Shown here: positions 30,011-41,602 of the stretch, in pieces | Layout: each line of letters opens with the position of its first letter | Numbering within the stretch: position 1 is the stretch's first letter | DNA from: Rhynchopus euleeides | Taxonomy: Eukaryota > Euglenozoa > Diplonemea > Diplonemida > Diplonemidae | Assembly (NCBI GenBank): GCA_963210315.1 | Contig: OY723263.1 | Span: 1,736,001-1,800,000, forward strand | Reading direction: 5' to 3' | DNA length: 64,000 bases | Program-made: the position numbers and the translations under genes | Notes under the pieces: generated by a model | Database searches by the model: none | Seen by the model: the letters and a program-made list of their open reading frames with translations, nothing else | Told to the model about the DNA's origin: nothing

Positions 30011-31157
30011 CCAAATTCCTATTTTCATTCCGTGAAATAGATACACGCCTGGGCACAACCATGCCTTATTTTTTTTTGCACCAAAATTCGCACATCCCGA
30101 GGGAGGGTCAAAACAGAGGGGGGCCTAGGAAGGGGATTCCAACGAAGCCGGCAGTGTTTTGTGTCCCTCCCTCTCGTCCCCACTGCCTCTGTTGACCCCG
30201 CACACCAACCCCTCCTCCTGTCGTGGACAACGGACAAGGCCGATGTACACCGCAGCATCTGGAACGAACGACCTGGCCCTGTGCCCCCCCTACCCCGCCC
30301 CATCCCACCCCCACCCCTCCTCGCACCCCTTGCTTCATCTTCTCCATATTGCATATTTATTGCACCGGATTCATGTCTGCCGTGTTGTGTGTTGTTGTGG
30401 TTGGTGTTGCCTTTATTCGATGGAGGAAGAGGGAGGCGGTGCGGTTTCAGTCGGCGTGAGCAGCATCCCCTTCCTTGTTTTGGGGAAGGGTGTTGTTTGC
30501 CCCTCCCCCCCCTCATAAAGCTTTGTGCCACACACCTATGGGGATGTGGTATCGTTACATTAGATTGGCGGTTGTGCAAGACATCGCCACCCTTTTATTT
30601 GTGAGGACAGCGCCCTTGAAGGGCTAAAGGTTATGAACTTACGCACGGTTTTGGTAAATTTTTGTGTTTTGACACTACACTAACCTTAACCTCTCCATCA
30701 CTTGTGTGTCCGTGATATCCCTCACCCCAACGACGGTACTGTGTTGTGTTGCGTATGTGTTGTGTGCCCCGCAGTGTCCTGCCATTTCCATGATCTAGCG
30801 TGCTGTGCACCCAGCATTGCGGCTGAAAAAACAAACACCACCGCCTCCCCCACCCCACCCTCCCCCCTTACTTCCGACAGGAGGGGTGAGTGTCACGTTT
30901 CTATTGTGTGCCCTGCCCGCTTGTTACCGGCCACCCGTTTTTTTTGTCTAGAAGGCCCAGCGTACCCTCCCCCCCACCCCCCCTTCCCCACCTCAAGCCG
31001 GCACCGGTTTTGTTGGGGAATTCGAGGGCAAAAAAACCCGTGTGTGTTGTGAGAAGTTCTGTGCCTTTATTCCTTCTCCCCGCTTCTCCTCCTCCCCGTC
31101 TGTCTACACTCCGGGATTCTATCTGCTGCAGAGGTTCGGCTGCTAGTCGGCGGAGCT

Positions 31158-32450
31158 ATGGCAAGCGCAGGCACCGACTCTCCGACAAGCTTCGAGCCAA
31201 TGAGGGGCAGCCCCGCCCGCGACCTGTCCCTCGCGCCGAAGCCTGCATACAGTGGCGGGTTTGGCATCGGCACGGGCTCGCGTGGGTTCCACCGGAGGCA
31301 GCATGGGGCGCCAGGAGGCATGGGTGTGCGCAGCCCCCGTGTGTGGCACGGTGTCTCGCACACCTCGCTGAGGCTTTGCACCGACCAGCGCTCGCCGGTT
31401 GGGGGGCGCAAAGGGGCAAGCCCGCGTGCCGAGGTGTGCCACATGGGGTACGACTGGGGTGGTGAGGAGGTGCACCGCCAGGCGGGCACGCCGACCACCC
31501 GCCGCGGGTGGCAGGAGCAGCCGCCGAACAAGGAGGCGCGGATGAGGCAGCGCATCAAGCAGGTTGCCCTGGGGAAGGCCACGCAGGGGTATAAGAACTA
31601 CCTCAAGGCGATCCCGAAGGAGCAGCGTATCCCCACGGTGAACCTGAACACGCCGTCGACCTCGCCGCGTACCATCGTGAGCATGAGCAAGCGCCAGTTC
31701 CACGGTGAGCTGAAGGCGTGGAGGAAGTACCTCCACCAGTTTGATGACATCGATGCGTATCTGAATGAGGATGGGACGCTGAGGGACCCCGCGTCGTTCC
31801 CGATGGCGAGCGCGAACACGACGTTCACCGAGGAGGATGAGGAGGACGAGGAGGAGGACACGCCGCCGATGCACGTGTCGGAGGGTGGCGGTGGGAAGGG
31901 GCGGCGGAAGTCGCGCGGCAGCGTCGGGACATCGCCGCTGAGCCTCAACAGCACCCCCATGGGGTATGAGTGCTACAACGCGTACGCACCGCCGGACCAC
32001 TACGGGCAGATGGACCACTACCTCCCGCCGACGGCGGTGAGGCCGGGGAACACATCGCCCGTCACTGCACACCCCCCCAGCTACGTGCAGGAGTACTGGT
32101 CGCACCCGTCGTACCACACACACCACCACGGCACACCGCCTGCCGGATGCGCCCTGGCGTACCACAGCAGCGGGAGCAGTGGCATCTACGACGAGTTTGC
32201 CGCACAGCACTACGACGCGTCGGACCACTTCCCCACTGACCCCGACCTGGCCCTGGACACCGACCCCAGCGCCGGACACCCCCACGACCAGGATCGCTAC
32301 CACGAGGCTGCGTACCTGCAGGACGACGTGCTCCACAGCGGGGAGGCACTCAACACTGCTCACGTTGAGGACGACGATGACGGTGCTGACGGCCTTGACG
32401 AGATACCGTGGGTGTTCCCTGTCACGGGCGAGCCGAAGCCAGAGGAGTAG
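31158..32450 (+). CDS. Histone RNA hairpin-binding protein (SLBP)-like, paralogue A
   Basis: The 430-residue protein has the SLBP RNA-binding domain at residues ~124-197: RQRIKQVALGKATQGYKNY, IPKEQRIPTV, TPSTSPRT, then SKRQFHGELKAWRKYLHQFD. This matches the family pattern of R-x-QIxxGK-T-GY, P-x-x-R-x-P, TPxx and the final W-R-x-L-H-x-(W/F)D. Family members bind the 3' stem-loop of replication-dependent histone mRNAs for processing and translation. The usual TPNK is altered to TPST here. The N-terminal 120 residues are basic/Gly-rich. The C-terminal half is acidic and rich in Tyr, His, Pro and Asp, ending in a DDDD block, and looks disordered. It is a single exon; ATG at 31158 follows an acceptor-like CTGCTGCAG by about 30 nt. 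A second paralogue lies 26 kb downstream. Confidence 0.85.
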   Translation: MASAGTDSPTSFEPMRGSPARDLSLAPKPAYSGGFGIGTGSRGFHRRQHGAPGGMGVRSPRVWHGVSHTSLRLCTDQRSPVGGRKGASPRAEVCHMGYDWGGEEVHRQAGTPTTRRGWQEQPPNKEARMRQRIKQVALGKATQGYKNYLKAIPKEQRIPTVNLNTPSTSPRTIVSMSKRQFHGELKAWRKYLHQFDDIDAYLNEDGTLRDPASFPMASANTTFTEEDEEDEEEDTPPMHVSEGGGGKGRRKSRGSVGTSPLSLNSTPMGYECYNAYAPPDHYGQMDHYLPPTAVRPGNTSPVTAHPPSYVQEYWSHPSYHTHHHGTPPAGCALAYHSSGSSGIYDEFAAQHYDASDHFPTDPDLALDTDPSAGHPHDQDRYHEAAYLQDDVLHSGEALNTAHVEDDDDGADGLDEIPWVFPVTGEPKPEE

Positions 32451-35400
32451 GCGTCCGGTATGGTGAATCCGGGAGGGAGGGAGGGGGGCGGTGGTGGGGG
32501 GTGGGCGCTGCCCGGAGAATGTGGCAAAGAAGAGAGGGAAAGGGTTGAGGCCGTGTTGGGGTGGGGTGCAGGGGCCTGCGGAAACTGACAGCAGCCTCTG
32601 CGTCCAAACACCCCGTCGTGTCGTGCCGCTTTCGGAGTTTTCAATTCTCTCTTGTTGAAAACATCCAACAGTATGTTCGCCGAGCCCGAGCCTGTGACGA
32701 GTTGTTGTGATACGTGACGGAGACAATCGAGTGGAAATCGTGTTTGGTCTTCGTGCAGTGGTCTTACACGACTGCTTTCGATGCTTGCTCGGTTACCCAT
32801 TATTGCCTGCGAATGTTGTTATGTGAAGTGAATTCTATTTCTACCCGTCCTGAAAGAAGGCGATTGCCTCCAGGTGGGATGGCATGTCGGGAGTCGTTGT
32901 CGGAGCTCTACACTAAAAACCGAGATGGGTGAGGTGAGCCGGCAAAAGGACCTCGTCCTGCCATACACAATACCCCTTTGCTTGTCTTTCAGAGGCAAGC
33001 GCCTATATTTGTTCCACCCCCTTTTTGTTTTTGTGTTGATTTTTTCTGAGTTTCTCTCCCCCCACCACACCCCCGTCCCCACCCGATCCCACTCCCGCCC
33101 CGCTCCAGCCTCTTCCCTGAAGTATTTCCACGGCAAAAAAGGTATTCGGGCTTGTCAAGCCCAGCAGAAAGCAAAAAAGCTGATGGCAAAAAAAGAACTG
33201 CGGTGTGAAGAGCGTGAAGTGAAACAGATGGCAATAAAAACAGTACACCCGTTGAGATTTTGAGAAAAATATGCTGGTTTCGCCGTTGTCGATGCCTTCA
33301 GGATATAGTGTTGTCGCAAAGCCTCGCCCCACATCGACGGAATATGATTCTTGTTCCGTGCAGGGCGCTGCTCAGCGTGCTCTAATACGACCACCGGTGT
33401 GACCTCCACCACACGTGTTCCCCTCCTTCCCACTCCCGCCCCGATTCGGGCTGAAGGTTTTATGGTGTGATTCCCTCTAATGATGTCGTTCCTCCCGACA
33501 GGATATGTGGGTCGTTTCGCTCCAAAAGTGCAGGAAAGTGAGCCACCTCAGAATAATTAGGTGTCAGCACTTGACAAGCAGGTTTGGCACTGAGCGACGT
33601 GTCCCCATATCCCCATGTCATGCCCGTTGACAGCAATTTTACACAACATAGTGCCCTCCGTTTTGCGGGCGCGGTCTGTGTACTGTTTGTGGGAAATTGT
33701 TTGCTTCGCCACACAAAAAAAAATCGATCAGATTTTTTTTTCTGATATCTCTATTGCATTGCTTCAGAGAGTGAGCCCTTGTGCCATTTTTAGATGCCGA
33801 TTCGGGTTTTGCGCACTTATCTCGGATAACCAGGAGGGTGCCGTACCTCAACACGGCCCCCTTCTGGAGCGTCATCACCCGCTTCTCTTATATAATGATG
33901 GTATGTACGGCCTGTTTCCCTATGTCTCTCTCAGTGTTCTTTCTCCAAAGCCCCGCCCCTTCCCTCCCATTCCCTCCCACACTTCCCTCACTCCCCGCTC
34001 GCAGTCTCAGGGGTTTTTGTCCACAGCCCAAAAATTGCTGTTCTAGGGTCAGCAAAGCCTGTCCGCATTTTTTTGCACACCAGGCTTGATCTCAAGGAAC
34101 GGGTGTTTCTATTGTTTTTACTTTTGTCTGTGGGTTCGTTGCGGTGGGGTGGGGTAGGGTAGGGTAGGGTGAGAGTGTGCCCAGCACACAGAGGAAATTC
34201 AATAGCCACACAGAAAACAAAATAAGAACTGCTTCTCGCAGCGAAGGTGCGTGCGTCCACTATATTTTGCGCGGCGCGTTTTCCGCATCTCCTCGAGGGC
34301 CTATCTCTCTCTCTCTCTCTCTCTCTCGCAAGTGCTGGCCAGAGTGCCGTCCAGCGTGCTGTCTCCTAAAGCACCCTGTTCCCCAAAGGGGGTCCCAACA
34401 AATCCCAAAGGGGAAAGCCGTAGCCGAGTTTTGAGTCTGCCATGTTCGAGTACAAAACTTGGAACGCCCCTTTGTCTCAAATCCCATACTCCATCGCCCA
34501 TCCACCCCTCCTCCCTTTCCAACAAAATAGGTACAAAAAAAACCCCCCAACGAAAAAGAGCTTTACCTCACGTCGCCCGTTTCCCCTCAGTCCCCCCTGC
34601 CCCTACCCATTGCTCATTTCCCCATCTCCTTGATATTTCTTCAAACCTTCTACCAGAAGAAACCTCCTGGTCCTCCTGAAACTTCAGCTGTGTGAGCCGC
34701 AGTTTTCTTTAAAGATATTTTCACAAAAACAACCATTAGAAAATGTGCCGCTCTTGTTGCTTTTTGGCATGCGGTGTTGCTCAACACAAACAAAACCCCT
34801 GATGACACTGTCTCTGCGAAAAGGAAACCAGCGGTAAAAAAAAGAAATTGTTCAAAAAGATGCAAGTCGGCCGAAGGATGGGTGTGGATATCACCCCCCT
34901 CCTGGCCGGAGCGGCAAGATGTGGCAGAAAGTAGCACTGCGGCTGACTTTGAATGCTCTTTTCAATGCTGGCTTTGAGGCGATCTGTTCAAAACTGGTCA
35001 GCTCGCACATAGACGGGGCTGCTGGAAGCACGGCCATCGTTCATCCCTCAAGAAGGCAACCCATCCGCGGTGCATCACGACATGACGGACAGAGCAGCCT
35101 TCAACTCACAGCCGGGAGGAATCCATGGCTGCACTGCTCTGTTGATGCGACTCCCCGTCCCGGTAGCATTGGTTGCCCCACTCGCTCGCATTTGCAGAAC
35201 ACAAACTACGTCAAAAAGAAGAAGCGCTGGGAGGGGGTGGGGGGCCTTAGCTCGGAAATGCAGAAGTGTGACAGAAGTGTGAGCTGTGCCTAACAAAGGC
35301 TGGTTTGCAGGAAGTGACACAGTTTGTGACACAGCCACGCAGTGGCAAGAGTGAAGGTCCCTCCCTCCCCGAGCTTTTTTTTTGATGAGAATTCTGCCAT

Positions 35401-35922
35401 TTTTTCATATTTATTTAACGCCTCCTCCTCTCGGCACACAGCTAGCCGTTTTGGTCGTCGAAGCAACACATGACAGGCCAACAACGCCAGGCATCCCGAG
35501 TATTTTGTCTATGGTGCTGTGTTCGGGGGTGGTGATATTCCTAATTAGCCCCTGAATGCAGCACCGGGTCTCTTGTGCCCCCCCTCCCTCCATATTGCAG
35601 GGCGAAATCGTCTTTGCGTTTTAACGTGCGGCGCCCGTCTGATTCAACGAAGCATACAAAGCAACAGCAAACGAAAATGTTAGCCGCCGAAGCGACAAAA
35701 AAAAACAGCAATGCCGTGAGGCTGGCACATGCAAGGCTGGTGGTCGTCGATCCCAAACAATAATGGCGTCCCGGGCGCGGCCCCACCCCCCGCGCAACGG
35801 CCCAACCAGCTCGAAAATGTAGTGGCCACTGCCCAATTCACCATCCCCGTCTCTCACTCTCTCTCGTTCTCTTTCAATCCGTCTAAAAAGTATGTCTCGA
35901 ACAACAAAAAAAACACGTTCCT
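32451..35922. other. Intergenic, no gene seen
   Basis: 3.5 kb with no convincing gene on either strand. It includes a (CT)n microsatellite at 34304-34327 and a short TAGGG run at about 34150-34171. A ~100-bp diverged repeat at 33495-33600 is shared with 53765-53866 (core AAAGTGCAGGAAAGTGAGCC). Confidence 0.5.
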
Positions 35923-36224
35923 TGGTGCCCCTGATTTACCCCTTTTTCACTACGCACAAACTACGCAATCTGGGGGGGGGGTCTCGCTTTTTGGTCCCCC
36001 CCCAGTTTTTTTTGGTCCCCCTTTCTGTGTGGCTACTGAGACAGGACTGGAGGCACTGCGCTGACCGAGCAAAAAATTATTGCCAGAACTCACTATACAC
36101 CGTACGAAAGAACGCACGACATGTGGGGCGGGACTCCAGAAACACCTGGGCAAGGTTGCCCCATGCCCAGAAACACCTGAGAAGGAAGTGAGTTCCAGGA
36201 GCCGCGTAGAACACCCTCGAGATT

Positions 36225-36542
36225 GTGAATGATGATACGATCACAGCCTTCAGGGCGCTGCGAGGTGCCACCCTGAAGGTGGCCCTTGACATCAAGGAGA
36301 GCGTCGGCCGAGGGGTCGACGAAAAGCTGAAGAAGGCGCTACTGGCACTGGATCCCGCGGGGTATACGGAGGTCACCGCCACACAGGCAACCTCCGCTGA
36401 CAACGTCCAGGAGACGTTATCCGAGGGGATCACAACGGCACTAGAGATCTGTGTCACGGGATCCAGGCGCCCACTCTCCCTCGACGGTCTGGGGATTGTT
36501 GTTGGGTATGGTGTCGTTTCCTGCAGCTGCAAAAAAGCGTAG
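36225..36542 (+). CDS. Putative element-encoded small protein (also 43145-43462, 49584-49901)
   Basis: 105 codons opening with GTG, so the true start is unknown; the upstream frame has TAG at 36207-36209. An exon beginning after that point via an AG acceptor is possible. The sequence is helical and protein-like (TAFRALRGATLKVALDIKES, VDEKLKKALLALDPAGYTEV) with no family I recognise. It is identical in all three copies. The opposite strand carries a 151-codon frame over the same DNA, so strand choice is uncertain. Confidence 0.35.
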   Translation: MNDDTITAFRALRGATLKVALDIKESVGRGVDEKLKKALLALDPAGYTEVTATQATSADNVQETLSEGITTALEICVTGSRRPLSLDGLGIVVGYGVVSCSCKKA

Positions 36543-36622
36543 CAACTGTGCTTCCTTCTTCCTTAATGATGCGTTGACGCTTCCACCCGGAGGAGCTGAA
36601 GCAGGCACCGCTTAATGATGCG

Positions 36623-36829
36623 TTGATGCTTCCACCCGACGAGCTGAAGCAGGCACCGCGCCAAAGGGCACCCCCAAAGAGACCTGCAAAGACTGCGTCG
36701 AAACCCGCACCGAAGGCTGCCAGCGCTGCAGCACCTGAAGAACCTGCAGCACCTGCAGCACCTGAAGCGCCTGCACCCTCACTGACCCCGGAACAGCAAG
36801 AACTCCTTGAGTTTGGGGTCCCGGCATAG
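36623..36829 (+). CDS. Putative Pro/Ala-rich element ORF (also 43543-43749, 49982-50188)
   Basis: 68 codons: MMLPPDELKQAPRQ, a Lys/Pro/Ala-rich linker, and SLTPEQQELLEFGVPA before the stop. The motif LPP-DELKQAP is also encoded just upstream, but with a GGAGGAG for GACGAG change that puts it out of frame. The ORF may therefore be the end of a formerly longer protein. No family is recognised. Confidence 0.3.
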   Translation: MMLPPDELKQAPRQRAPPKRPAKTASKPAPKAASAAAPEEPAAPAAPEAPAPSLTPEQQELLEFGVPA

Positions 36830-36930
36830 AGACAGAGAATGGCTGAGTAAATCAAAAAATGAGACCCCCCCCCCCCCCTTTTCACTACGCACAAACTACG
36901 CAATATGGGGTCGTCAGGGGCACCATTCCT

Positions 36931-38378
36931 GGTTCTGTGTCTTTCACACCCCCACTCCCGCCCCCACCCTCCCCTCAACTCCCTCTTCTCGTCGGTCTGT
37001 GTCTTCTGCACCAGCACCAGCCTTGGCCATGTCTTCTTTTTGGCCGGGCTACTTCTGCTTTTTATGTGATAACTCCTCGAATGGCGTGTGACAATTCTGT
37101 GCCCCACCCCTCCCCTCGGGATTGTTGCTGGTGCAGTTTTTACTTTCTCTTTTTCCTCCCCCTTGTGAGCGATTCCACATCTATCGCCCTTACCCTGCCC
37201 ATCCCCCCCCCCCCCTTTCTGAACGGCTGCTAGGCTGGCAACGAGGGTGTCTTTATGGAATGCCGGCCGCTATTTGCGGGATTCTCCTGCTGGCGTTCAG
37301 GAGTTCCCGAAAGACATATCCGCGAAAAGCGCATCCGAAAAGCCAGAACTTTAGACACCTCCCTTCCCCCTTCGGCGAGAACACAATCCCGGCGAACCGG
37401 TGACGGTGGCGGGTCTGCTTAGCTTTTGTTCTTGCCTCGGCAAGCATGGCAATCCAATCGCTTCCGGGGGGGGACGGGGAGAGGGTCGCTGGTCGAGGGT
37501 GTGATGGGTGATTTTCAACAAACGCCACCGGCCTTTGTTGCATTGCCACCACACATTGCCCAGGCATCCAACAACGGGAGGTCCCCTGGCCCCCTATCTC
37601 TGCGCCACGCCCTCCGCGGCCCTTCACCCACCCACCCTTTTTTTTCCCCCTTTTCAAACATGCAGGCGTGACTCGGATTTTTTTCGGCGTGTGCCCTTTC
37701 CCCCCCCACCACCACCACCACCCCCGCCCCTCCTCGTATGCTTCACAGTGGAAAGAAGAAAAACCCCCCACCTGGTAAAGCCTCCTTCCCCTCGGTTATG
37801 ACTGAAAATACGGACCTGTGGCATACCGCCCCCCCTCCCTCCCTGTCTGTTTGTAGGGTATTTTAGTTCAGGTATCTTCTGTTGTCTGTACACTCGTGCC
37901 TTCCTCCATGGCTCCCCGCCCCACGCCGCCACACACCGCGCCTGCTCTGTCGCAGCTGTCCTACCCCCTGTGCACTGCAGCTGATGATTTTGCGCCGACT
38001 TTTTCGGCTTTGAGTCATGGCACTCTGCTGCATCACAAATGGGGTGATGGTTGTGATACCCGCGTTGGTGTCTTGTCAGGTCCTATCTAAGATAGGCACC
38101 GACAAGGCCTAGGCCTGATGGGGGTGGGGGGGGGGGGGGGCGCGGCGGGGCGTCGATGGGACAAGCGGGCTCGGTTCTCGCGACGGAGGCCCTTCGTGGC
38201 CTTCAGTGCGCTACCAGTTCGCAAGCCTTCTGGTTCCCGCCTCCGTTGAAAAAAAATCTGCAACAAACTTAACCCACGGAAGGCTGTAAACCACGAACGA
38301 ATATCTCGGACGCCCCCCTCCCCCCCTCCCGCCCCCCCCCCCCCCCCGCTCCTCGTTTATACCCAGGCATGTCGCTAA
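36931..38378. other. Intergenic, no gene seen
   Basis: C-rich tracts (36960-37020, 37205-37220, 37695-37735), a G run at 38121-38140 and a C run near 38325-38347. There is a small palindrome TATCTAAGATAG at 38083-38094. No convincing frame was seen. Confidence 0.5.
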
Positions 38379-38644
38379 GCGTCGACCGTCGACCCAGTGA
38401 TTTTGGGTTTCCCCCCCCATAAAAAAGCGTCGACCCAGCGTCGACCCAGTGGACTGGGTTGACGCTTGGTCGAGGCTTGGAGCGTCGACCTAGTGGAACT
38501 GGGTTGCCATTCAAGCCTGGACCAAGCGTCAACCCATTTATTACACTGGGTCGACGCTAACCTAGCGTTGGCCCGGTTACACTGGGTCGACGCTCACCAA
38601 GCGTCGACCAAGCGTCAACCCACTTTCACTGGGTCGACGTCGAA
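38379..38644. repeat. Cluster of GCGTCGACCCAG motifs in both orientations
   Basis: In about 265 bp the 12-mer GCGTCGACCCAG, its reverse complement CTGGGTCGACGC and close variants occur roughly a dozen times. Pairs often face each other around the SalI-like GTCGAC core. Spacing is irregular, so it is not a simple tandem repeat. It is followed at once by a GC hairpin repeat copy. Confidence 0.85.
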
Positions 38645-38662
38645 GAGAGTATGGTTTTGCAG

Positions 38663-38728
38663 GAACAGATGCTCACTACCGTGGCCTCCGGCGGCTGGGG
38701 GGCTCCGCCCCCCAGACCCCCCTGTGGC
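38663..38728 (-). repeat. GC hairpin repeat, copy 6 (reverse)
   Basis: GAACAGATGCTCACTACCGT, GGCCTCCGGCGG, the hairpin core CTGGGGGGC-TCC-GCCCCCCAG, then ACCCCCCTGTGGCG. Confidence 0.9.
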
Positions 38729-38837
38729 GTATGTCTCGTACTCAAGTCATTCGATTCCCATCAGGTCAGGGAATCCACCCACTCCAGTAGCCTCAGGAGG
38801 ACGCAGCCAACTCACACAGAATCTGTACGCCCACAAT

Positions 38838-38903
38838 GAACAGATGCTCACTACCGTGGCCTCCGGCGGATGGGGGGCTCTGCCCCCCAGACCCCCCATC
38901 TCG
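38838..38903 (-). repeat. GC hairpin repeat, copy 7 (reverse)
   Basis: The most diverged copy: GGATGG for GGCTGG and CTCTGCC for CTCCGCC in the stem, which introduces a G-T pair. It lies 175 bp after copy 6. Confidence 0.85.
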
Positions 38904-41602
38904 CGTGCCCGTCTAGTAACCAAGTCCTTGCGCTTTGACGGCCGTGACATATCAGGGGGCAGCGTCGAAATCATGGTCCCGAAAGCCATTTTTTGGTTTC
39001 CTCCGGCACCCGACGGCGCGAGCGGGAGAGGAACCACGGAAGGAACCCAGCGCCTCACACCGTGCCCACCTAGTGGTCCACCGATGGGAAAATTCAAAAT
39101 TTGGCAACACGAGCGCGCGCGAAGCGCGCGCGAGAAAAATTGACCCCTAGTGTTTTCCCCCCTGATCCCCCCCCAAAACAGGAGCGTCAACCCACCAAAT
39201 CTCCAAAATCGAAAAGTTAGCGACAGGCCTGGTTTATACCGCTCGCTTCCCCCCCTGCCCCCCACAACACCCTTCCACACGCGTCCGTCGCTTGACGCGG
39301 GTGGGAGCAAGACAAACCAAACCAGCATCGCAAAACAACACACTGCAACGCTAATAACAACACCGTGTCCGTCGTGATACGGGGCCCAAAATAGGGCCGG
39401 CTGCTCGGAAACCGGGGGGGTTTGTGCGTGTGAATGCAGTGCATAACTGCAGCACGTGGGTCTGGAGGGGGTGTATATGTGAGGAAAGAACTGTGTGTAA
39501 AAAAAATATGCCTGAATTGACAAAACGAAACTATACAACAGGCAAACAGACAACGCAACGTGCCCGATGTGGTTTCCCGCGCGTCCGTTGTGAAGCGTGG
39601 GGCCCAAACCAAGGGCGAATGCCTGCTGCGCGTCCGTCGAGAAGCGGTGCGGGTTGCTCTCTCTCAGGCACTGCCGGGGAGAGGCTTCATATGATGGGGG
39701 GGAAGGAGGCGTTGTGGGTAGGTATCGGTGTGCATCGGGGTCTTGCTCAAACTGCTCAAACCCCAATGCTTGCCTGAAGGGCCGTGCTGTGGCACGTTTT
39801 GCCAGCAAAAAAAAAGCAAAAAAAATAGAAAATAACACAGGTGGTGGGTTCACTCCTCCGACTTCAGAAGCGAAATATCGGACACGCCGTGTGTCGGGGA
39901 GGGGCACTTTCGTCCCAAACAAATGCAGAAGAATGTGCCTCCTCGCCATTTGAGGGCGTCAGCAGCTTGGCGCCCAAATCTGGCACCGCGAGCGAACAGA
40001 ACCGCATTCCCCCCACCGACCCCATCGCGGCAATATCCCCCATTAGGCCTGGTTCTCTCACACTCTCTTTTTCCCGGGTTTGGCGTGCAAACAGCGCCTT
40101 ATCTGTTTTGCCCCATCTTCTTCTACCTACTAGGTGGGGGTGGGTTTTTTCTTCTTTCATTTTCGTGTCAAAGTGTGGTCAGAAAAGACCGGAGGGCAGA
40201 TGCCCCTCTCACCCAAGGGGGGGGGGGGGCTGTGAATAGAGCACAGCCAAAAAAAAATACCAATCGTTCAAAGTGTGACAAGTGTACCACCCTATGTTGT
40301 GTTCGGGAAAGCCCCGTCTATTCTTCAAATCGGAGCGGAGAAGTCTCATTCTTTTTTCAATATCTCCTCCAGTGTGAATCGTGCACATGGTTGTAAAGTT
40401 CTTGAGAGATACGAGAGATACCTCCAGTGTCATCCACGCCGGTATATTTCGTGTGGTGTTGCCCCGAATCTCTCCTCAGGTCATGGTGGCGAATGGCTTG
40501 AACTGCTTGTGTTGCAGGGCGGTCTTCCCCCGCCCTGTCAGCAGATGGAATATCTAGCACGCCCCATTTTTTTTTCCCATTTGCAGGAAGGGATCACAGG
40601 AGCAAGTGGGAGTGGGGGTCCCCTTTGGATCTCTCTACGACCCCCCCGCCGCACCCACAACCCTTCTCTGCAAGATCTCCCCCAAAGAAAACTCCCCAGA
40701 TTATTTTTGGTTAACGAAATCCCTCCCGCAGATTCACCACTCCCCCCCCTCCCTCCCCCTCCCCTGCCGAAGCCGGCACCCCCCCCCCCGAAAAGTGATT
40801 TTCATTGCAGCTGTTTTTTTTGGTTTCTTTTTTTCCCACCACTACACCCTCAGCACTCCCCACATGCGACCCTTCCCGTTGTCCCCACCCTTCCCGCCTT
40901 TTTTGGTCAGCTGTGGTGGAAGACTGTCCCAACTTCTTTCTACCCACCCCAACCCAGTCACCACTCCATCTCTTTTTCATTTCAAAGGGGGTGCGTCTCC
41001 GCTCCGGAAAAAAATGTTCAAATCGTTCAACCTTGCCGGTAGCGAAGATCCCCTCCAGAGAAATGGTTTTCCCCCAACCGTAGCCTGGTGCTCAGCACTG
41101 TTAAGGACAGTGGAGCTGATAGCCGATTAGCTCCAGTAGTTTCAAAAGACTTCAACAAAAGGTGTGTCGTGTGGGCCAAAAAAAGCGTCCCAGACCGCCC
41201 CAAGACGAAGCTGGCAATGGGAGTCCCACCCCCATCCCGCTTCGCTGTCGGTCACATGGCTAGCGGTTTTACGTGTTGTCCCACACGCACCCCCAAACCC
41301 CATGCCCCCGACCTTTTCCAATCACCCAGCCATATTTTTTTGCCACACCTAAAAAAAATTCCAAGTGTCACAGCAGGGCCTGAAAAAACTTAGGTCGGTG
41401 AAGCAGGCGTCCCCTGTCGCATGTCCTGCGCCGTCAAGCTTCCCGGTGGGTTGCCTTGGTTGCCGGGTGTGGGTGGCCTGATGCATCTGCAACACTATAT
41501 TGCCTCCGCGGAGCCGAGATGGCGTTCTGGTGTGCAATAGCGGATCCCCCTGCTTCTTTTTTGTGTTACCGATTGCCTTTGTTTCGCCTTGAGTTTGAAT
41601 GT
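38904..41602. other. Intergenic, no gene seen
   Basis: A long minus-strand open frame (38747-39949) runs through repeat copies and low-complexity sequence and is not credible as a gene. A GC hairpin at about 39113-39132 (CGCGCGC-GAA-GCGCGCG, followed by GAGAAAAATT) resembles the reverse of 17262-17296. C/T tracts recur near 40740-40790. Confidence 0.5.

Larger units (their letters stand above)
28691..31157. other. Intergenic, no gene seen apart from repeats
   Basis: Between the palindrome cluster and the first SLBP-like gene I find no convincing frame. It contains two GC hairpin repeats and a tandem duplication (listed). It also has G/C homopolymers, and pyrimidine-rich DNA from 30940 leading to an acceptor-like CTATCTGCTGCAG at 31118-31130. 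Confidence 0.55.
35923..36925 (+). mobile_element. 1-kb inverted-repeat transposon, copy 1
   Basis: It is bounded by TGGTGCCCCTGA and TCAGGGGCACCA, with the 5-bp target duplication TTCCT on both sides (35918-35922, 36926-36930). Just inside each end, in direct rather than inverted orientation, lies TTTTCACTACGCACAAACTA then CGCAATnTGGGG. Two frames look protein-like on the + strand: 36225-36542 and 36623-36829. The second is preceded by a tandem duplication of ~47 bp, and the first unit of that duplication is out of frame. Three copies in the window differ almost only in homopolymer lengths. The transposase superfamily is not recognised; it is probably non-autonomous. Confidence 0.9.

Noticed and set aside
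31143-32726. 527-codon minus-strand frame
   Set aside because: Antisense shadow of SLBP paralogue A. The RNA-binding domain is on the + strand.
34150-34171. Telomere-like TAGGG run
   Set aside because: Only three to four units, next to degenerate GGGGT. Genes and repeats continue on both sides, so it is not a chromosome end.
36077-36532. 151-codon minus-strand frame, repeated in all three 1-kb elements
   Set aside because: It overlaps the + strand 105-codon frame, which looks more protein-like. The two cannot be separated with certainty, so only the + frame was listed, at low confidence.
38747-39949. 400-codon minus-strand frame
   Set aside because: It runs through a hairpin repeat copy and unrelated low-complexity DNA, has no domain and breaks into dissimilar segments.
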